Assembly (NCBI GenBank): GCA_020631035.1
Contig: JAHDIA010000232.1
Location: forward strand, 1 to 8,625
Source: Chitinophagales bacterium
GTDB taxonomy: Bacteria > Bacteroidota > Bacteroidia > Chitinophagales > UBA2359
Length of the DNA stretch: 8,625 nt
Direction of reading: 5' to 3'
The notes below the pieces were generated by a model. That model saw nothing but the letters and a program-made list of their open reading frames with translations, was not told the origin of the DNA and searched no databases. The number at the start of each line of letters is the position of its first letter. Within the stretch, counting starts at the first letter, position 1. Position numbers and translations under genes: made by a program. Below are positions 6,104 to 8,625 of the stretch, in pieces.

Positions 6104-6709
6104 TTAGTTAAAAAACGTTAAATCATTGTTGGGGCTTGGCGGATCTTTGCAAACATTACAACTAGAACGATCTAGTTTGTTCAAAAAATCACAGTAGCCT
6201 ATATTATAACAACAATTTTGCTGCATTAATTCCTTTAGTTTGGCTCGTCCCCTTTGCACCCTAGAGCGCAAGGTAGGGGAGGGCATATTTAATTGCTTCG
6301 CTAATTCGTGCTGTTTCATTCCCTTGATCTCGGTCATATATATAATATGACGGTATTTATTTGGTAATTGGTTGATCAGTGCGTGGATACAAGTATCCAG
6401 TTCAGTTGTCACAGCTTTAGCAGATTCAATCTTTTGAGTGATGTTTAGTTCACTCAATTTGTTTTCATCTAATCTATTGTTGAATACCTTGTATTTGCTT
6501 TTTCGATAGTAATCAACAACTGCATTGCGTGCGATTTGATATACCCAGGCCTCTTTAGCGTTTACATCTTTTAAAGTATCTGCCTTTTCTACGACTTTGA
6601 CAAAAACATTTTGTAGGATGTCTTTGGCATCCTCCTTATTGTCTACCCTGTTCGCAATGAAATTGTACAGGCGACTTCGAATGTTTTTAAAAAGGCGATC
6701 AATGTCCAT
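6104..6709 (-). CDS. sigZ: ECF RNA polymerase sigma factor, SigZ-like, with Cys-rich tail
   Basis: This 201-residue protein directs RNA polymerase to specific promoters. Region 2 spans about 6-71, with DAKDILQNVFVKVVEKADTL and AWVYQIARNAVVDYYRK, the -10-binding helix typical of ECF factors. Region 4 spans about 107-160, with LPNKYRHIIYMTEIKGMKQHELA and the helix-turn-helix NMPSPTLRSRVQRGRAKLKEL that reads the -35. The tail after 160 has five cysteines, CC (166,167), C173 and CNVC (184,187), the spacing I associate with Bacteroidota SigZ proteins (compare Bacillus SigZ). It could bind metal or sense redox state. I start at the ATG at 6709 because residues beginning MDIDRLF match family N-termini; an in-frame TTG at 6787 would add 26 unlike residues. 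No anti-sigma gene is adjacent. It is first in a likely two-gene operon with the tyrosine-rich gene, and divergent from proS. No convincing promoter was found upstream. Confidence 0.87.
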   Translation of the reverse strand: MDIDRLFKNIRSRLYNFIANRVDNKEDAKDILQNVFVKVVEKADTLKDVNAKEAWVYQIARNAVVDYYRKSKYKVFNNRLDENKLSELNITQKIESAKAVTTELDTCIHALINQLPNKYRHIIYMTEIKGMKQHELAKQLNMPSPTLRSRVQRGRAKLKELMQQNCCYNIGYCDFLNKLDRSSCNVCKDPPSPNNDLTFFN

Positions 6710-6844
6710 TACTGAGCTTTTTACTAACCAATTACCATAAAAGCTTGCTTTGTAGTTAAAGACGACAGCATTTTTTATAAGATGCAAAATATGAATAATT
6801 TTTTTTCTATTAGGACAATAAATAGCATTTGGGGTTTAATTTTT

Positions 6845-6852
6845 TATCTTTG
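6845..6852 (+). promoter_or_regulatory. -7 promoter element of proS
   Basis: TATCTTTG matches the Bacteroidota TANNTTTG consensus exactly and is followed by GCC, 101 bases before the proS ATG. No TTG box is found at 17-23 bases upstream. Transcription would begin near 6858-6860, giving a leader of about 95 bases. Confidence 0.6.
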
Positions 6853-6860
6853 CCAGCGTT

Positions 6861-6898
6861 TTGGTAAAAAAAACCAATATATGGAACAAAAATTCCAT
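6861..6898 (+). other. Two small hairpins in the proS leader
   Basis: TTGGT (6861-6865) pairs with ACCAA (6873-6877), and ATGGAA (6881-6886) pairs with TTCCAT (6893-6898) around CAAAAA. Both are short and AT-rich. They could be chance pairings; no T-box specifier, T-box sequence or leader terminator is visible. Confidence 0.3.
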
Positions 6899-6953
6899 TT
6901 TATGGATTGAATCTAAAATCGTTTCATGTTTATAATAATAATACAATCAATTC

Positions 6954-8432
6954 ATGAGTAAAGTAATTACAAGTAGGAGTGAAGATTACTCCAAATGGTA
7001 CAACGATATTGTTGTAAAAGCTGGACTGGCAGATCACTCTGCCGTTCGAGGCTGTATGGTCATAAAACCATACGGATTTGCGATTTGGGAAAAGATGAAG
7101 GCTGTCTTGGATAAAAAGTTCAAGGATACTGGCCACGTCAATGCTGCATTTCCTTTGTTTATCCCCAAAAGCTTTTTGAGTAAAGAAGCGGACCACGTTG
7201 AGGGATTTGCCAAAGAATGCGCTGTTGTTACCCACTACCGTTTAAAAAATGACCCCGACGGAAAGGGGATTGTGGTAGACCCTGACGCACGACTTGAAGA
7301 AGAATTGATTGTACGACCGACCTCTGAAACGATTATTTGGAATACTTATAAAGACTGGATTCAATCTTACCGTGATTTACCTATTCTTATCAATCAATGG
7401 GCAAATGTGGTGCGTTGGGAAATGCGTACTCGCTTGTTTTTGAGAACAGCAGAGTTCTTTTGGCAAGAGGGGCACACTGCCCACGAAACCTCTGAGGAAG
7501 CGGTAATAGAAGCCCGTCAGATGTTGGATGTGTATGCCGAATTTATGGAGAATTACATAGCTGTTCCTGTTATCAAAGGGGTAAAATCGCCTAGTGAGCG
7601 TTTTGCTGGTGCAGTAGATACCTATACAACAGAAGGAATGATGCAAGATGGCAAGGCACTGCAAATGGGAACCTCACACTTTTTGGGGCAGAATTTTGCG
7701 AAGGCATTTGACTGTCAATATCAGACCAGAGAAGGTGGCTTAGAATATGTGTGGGCAACTTCTTGGGGGGTATCTACCCGTTTGATGGGAGCTTTGGTGA
7801 TGGCACACTCAGATGATGAAGGATTGGTCTTGCCGCCTGCATTGGCTCCTATTCATGTAGTAGGAGTGCCTATTTACAATAAGAAAACCATTGATCGCAA
7901 ACCTGAGTTGGATGCTGTTTTCAACAAAGTTAAAGAAGGTCTTGGGGCTGATATTTCTTTCAAATACGATGATGACGACCAAAAACGTCCTGGTTTTAAA
8001 TTTGCGGAGTATGAGCTAAAAGGAGTTCCTGTCCGTTTGGCATTGGGTGCAAGAGATTTGGACAATGGCGTATTGGAAATTGCTCGAAGAGATACAGGCG
8101 AGAAAGCCAGCATTCCTATCGACAATGCTGTTGATTACATCAAGGATTTATTGGATTCGATTCAGAAGAATTTGTACCAAAAAGCTCTGGATTTCCGCAC
8201 TAGTCATACCACTGAGGTAAATAGTTTTGATGAGTTCAAGGAGGTTTTGGAAGAGAAAGCTGGTTTTGTTTCGGCGCATTGGGATGGTACTGAGGAAACG
8301 GAAGCCAAAATCAAGGAGTTGACCAAAGCGACCATTCGCTGCATTCCTTTGGACAATAAGCAGGAGGAAGGAAAGTGCGTGTATTCGGGCAAGCCATCAA
8401 AGGAACGTGTATTGTTTGCGAGGGCGTATTAG
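6954..8432 (+). CDS. proS: Prolyl-tRNA synthetase, archaeal/eukaryote type
   Basis: This enzyme attaches proline to tRNA-Pro using ATP. The 492-residue protein is a class II synthetase: motif 1 around 31-71 (VRGCMVIKPYGFAIWEKM), the proline-site loop VRPTSETI (120-127), motif 2 around 148-174 (NQWANVVRWEMRTRLFLRTAEFFWQEGH) and motif 3 with STRLMGALVMAHSDDEGLVLPP (274-295, Arg276). The anticodon-binding domain follows (about 298-400), then a C-terminal zinc-type domain ending in ARAY, the terminal Tyr typical of this type. It lacks the ~180-residue editing insertion of the E. coli type, so it belongs to the shorter type also seen in Thermus. In the C-terminal domain I see only two cysteines, Cys463 and Cys475, where full zinc sites use four. 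The ATG at 6954 gives MSKVITSRSEDYSKWY, the usual family N-terminus. Own promoter and own terminator: a single-gene unit. Confidence 0.96.
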   Translation: MSKVITSRSEDYSKWYNDIVVKAGLADHSAVRGCMVIKPYGFAIWEKMKAVLDKKFKDTGHVNAAFPLFIPKSFLSKEADHVEGFAKECAVVTHYRLKNDPDGKGIVVDPDARLEEELIVRPTSETIIWNTYKDWIQSYRDLPILINQWANVVRWEMRTRLFLRTAEFFWQEGHTAHETSEEAVIEARQMLDVYAEFMENYIAVPVIKGVKSPSERFAGAVDTYTTEGMMQDGKALQMGTSHFLGQNFAKAFDCQYQTREGGLEYVWATSWGVSTRLMGALVMAHSDDEGLVLPPALAPIHVVGVPIYNKKTIDRKPELDAVFNKVKEGLGADISFKYDDDDQKRPGFKFAEYELKGVPVRLALGARDLDNGVLEIARRDTGEKASIPIDNAVDYIKDLLDSIQKNLYQKALDFRTSHTTEVNSFDEFKEVLEEKAGFVSAHWDGTEETEAKIKELTKATIRCIPLDNKQEEGKCVYSGKPSKERVLFARAY

Positions 8433-8484
8433 AAGAATTGAAGATTGAAAATTAGGATTTAAAACTTGAATCAACAATTATATT

Positions 8485-8529
8485 AAATTACGAGTTTGGA
8501 ATGTTTTATTCTGGACTCGTAATTTTTTT
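8485..8529 (+). terminator. Intrinsic terminator of proS
   Basis: AAATTACGAGT (8485-8495) pairs perfectly with ACTCGTAATTT (8515-8525), with further inner pairing GGAAT/ATTCT (8498-8502 with 8508-8512). The T run continues to 8529. It begins 52 bases after the proS stop. Confidence 0.92.
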
Positions 8530-8550
8530 ATGGGGCAATGTCATTGACTT

Positions 8551-8625
8551 ATGGCTGCGTTTTGGTCTGGTTATCGGGCGCATGTTTTGGGCTGCGTTTT
8601 AAAGTGCATCCACCCGCTTCGTCCT
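8551..8625 (+). repeat. Dispersed intergenic element, right copy, cut by the window edge
   Basis: The segment contains GGCTGCGTTTT twice (8553-8563 and 8590-8600). Bases 8582-8599 match 2542-2559 exactly in inverted orientation. The CCGCTTCGT at 8613-8621 also recurs inverted near 2405-2413, inside the same left repeat region. No start or stop frame suggests a gene. The element probably continues beyond the right edge. Confidence 0.65.

Noticed and set aside
6710..6787. TTG start adding 26 residues to the sigma factor
   Set aside because: The extra residues do not resemble ECF N-termini, while MDIDRLF at 6709 does.
6853..6953. T-box or other amino-acid-sensing leader upstream of proS
   Set aside because: The leader is only about 95 bases with two tiny hairpins, no T-box motif and no terminator/antiterminator pair.

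Overview
The window looks like a chromosomal segment of a Bacteroidota bacterium, probably near the Saprospirales. That placement is inferred, not tested. It rests on moderately AT-rich DNA, absent Shine-Dalgarno sequences, TANNTTTG-type -7 promoter elements (TAAATTTG and TATCTTTG), an archaeal/eukaryote-type prolyl-tRNA synthetase, a SigZ-like sigma factor with a cysteine-rich tail, and a FadL/OmpP1-type barrel with a C-terminal Phe.

Layout from left to right. An 18-bp tandem array (1-104) runs off the left edge. It abuts the 3' end of a minus-strand 1-pyrroline-5-carboxylate dehydrogenase gene (122-1756). A small two-TPR protein (1893-2210, plus) is divergent from that gene across 136 bp. 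A gene-free, repeat-rich stretch (2211-2564) follows, with a family of covarying palindromes, direct repeats and one copy of a dispersed element. Three minus-strand genes come next: a FadL-like outer-membrane barrel (2648-4120), a secreted tyrosine-rich/coiled-coil/RS-tailed protein (4301-6049) and a SigZ-like ECF sigma factor (6104-6709). A plus-strand proS gene (6954-8432) is divergent from the sigma gene. The right edge (8551-8625) carries a second, inverted copy of the dispersed element found at 2542-2559.

Transcription units. Three intrinsic terminators are clear: 2574-2607 (minus, ends the barrel gene), 4195-4249 (minus, ends the tyrosine-rich gene) and 8485-8529 (plus, ends proS). The sigma and tyrosine-rich genes are 54 bp apart with no terminator between them and share the 4195-4249 terminator, so they are probably one operon. 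The barrel gene is separated from them by that terminator.

Most genes are ordinary housekeeping or envelope genes. The parts that deserve attention are the sigma/tyrosine-rich protein pair, the unusual architecture of that protein, and the intergenic repeats, where two palindromes differ by a compensatory base-pair change. I see no mobile-element gene, CRISPR array, tRNA or rRNA. Three genes have upstream in-frame TTG codons that would lengthen them; I chose the internal ATG in each case and give the reasons.
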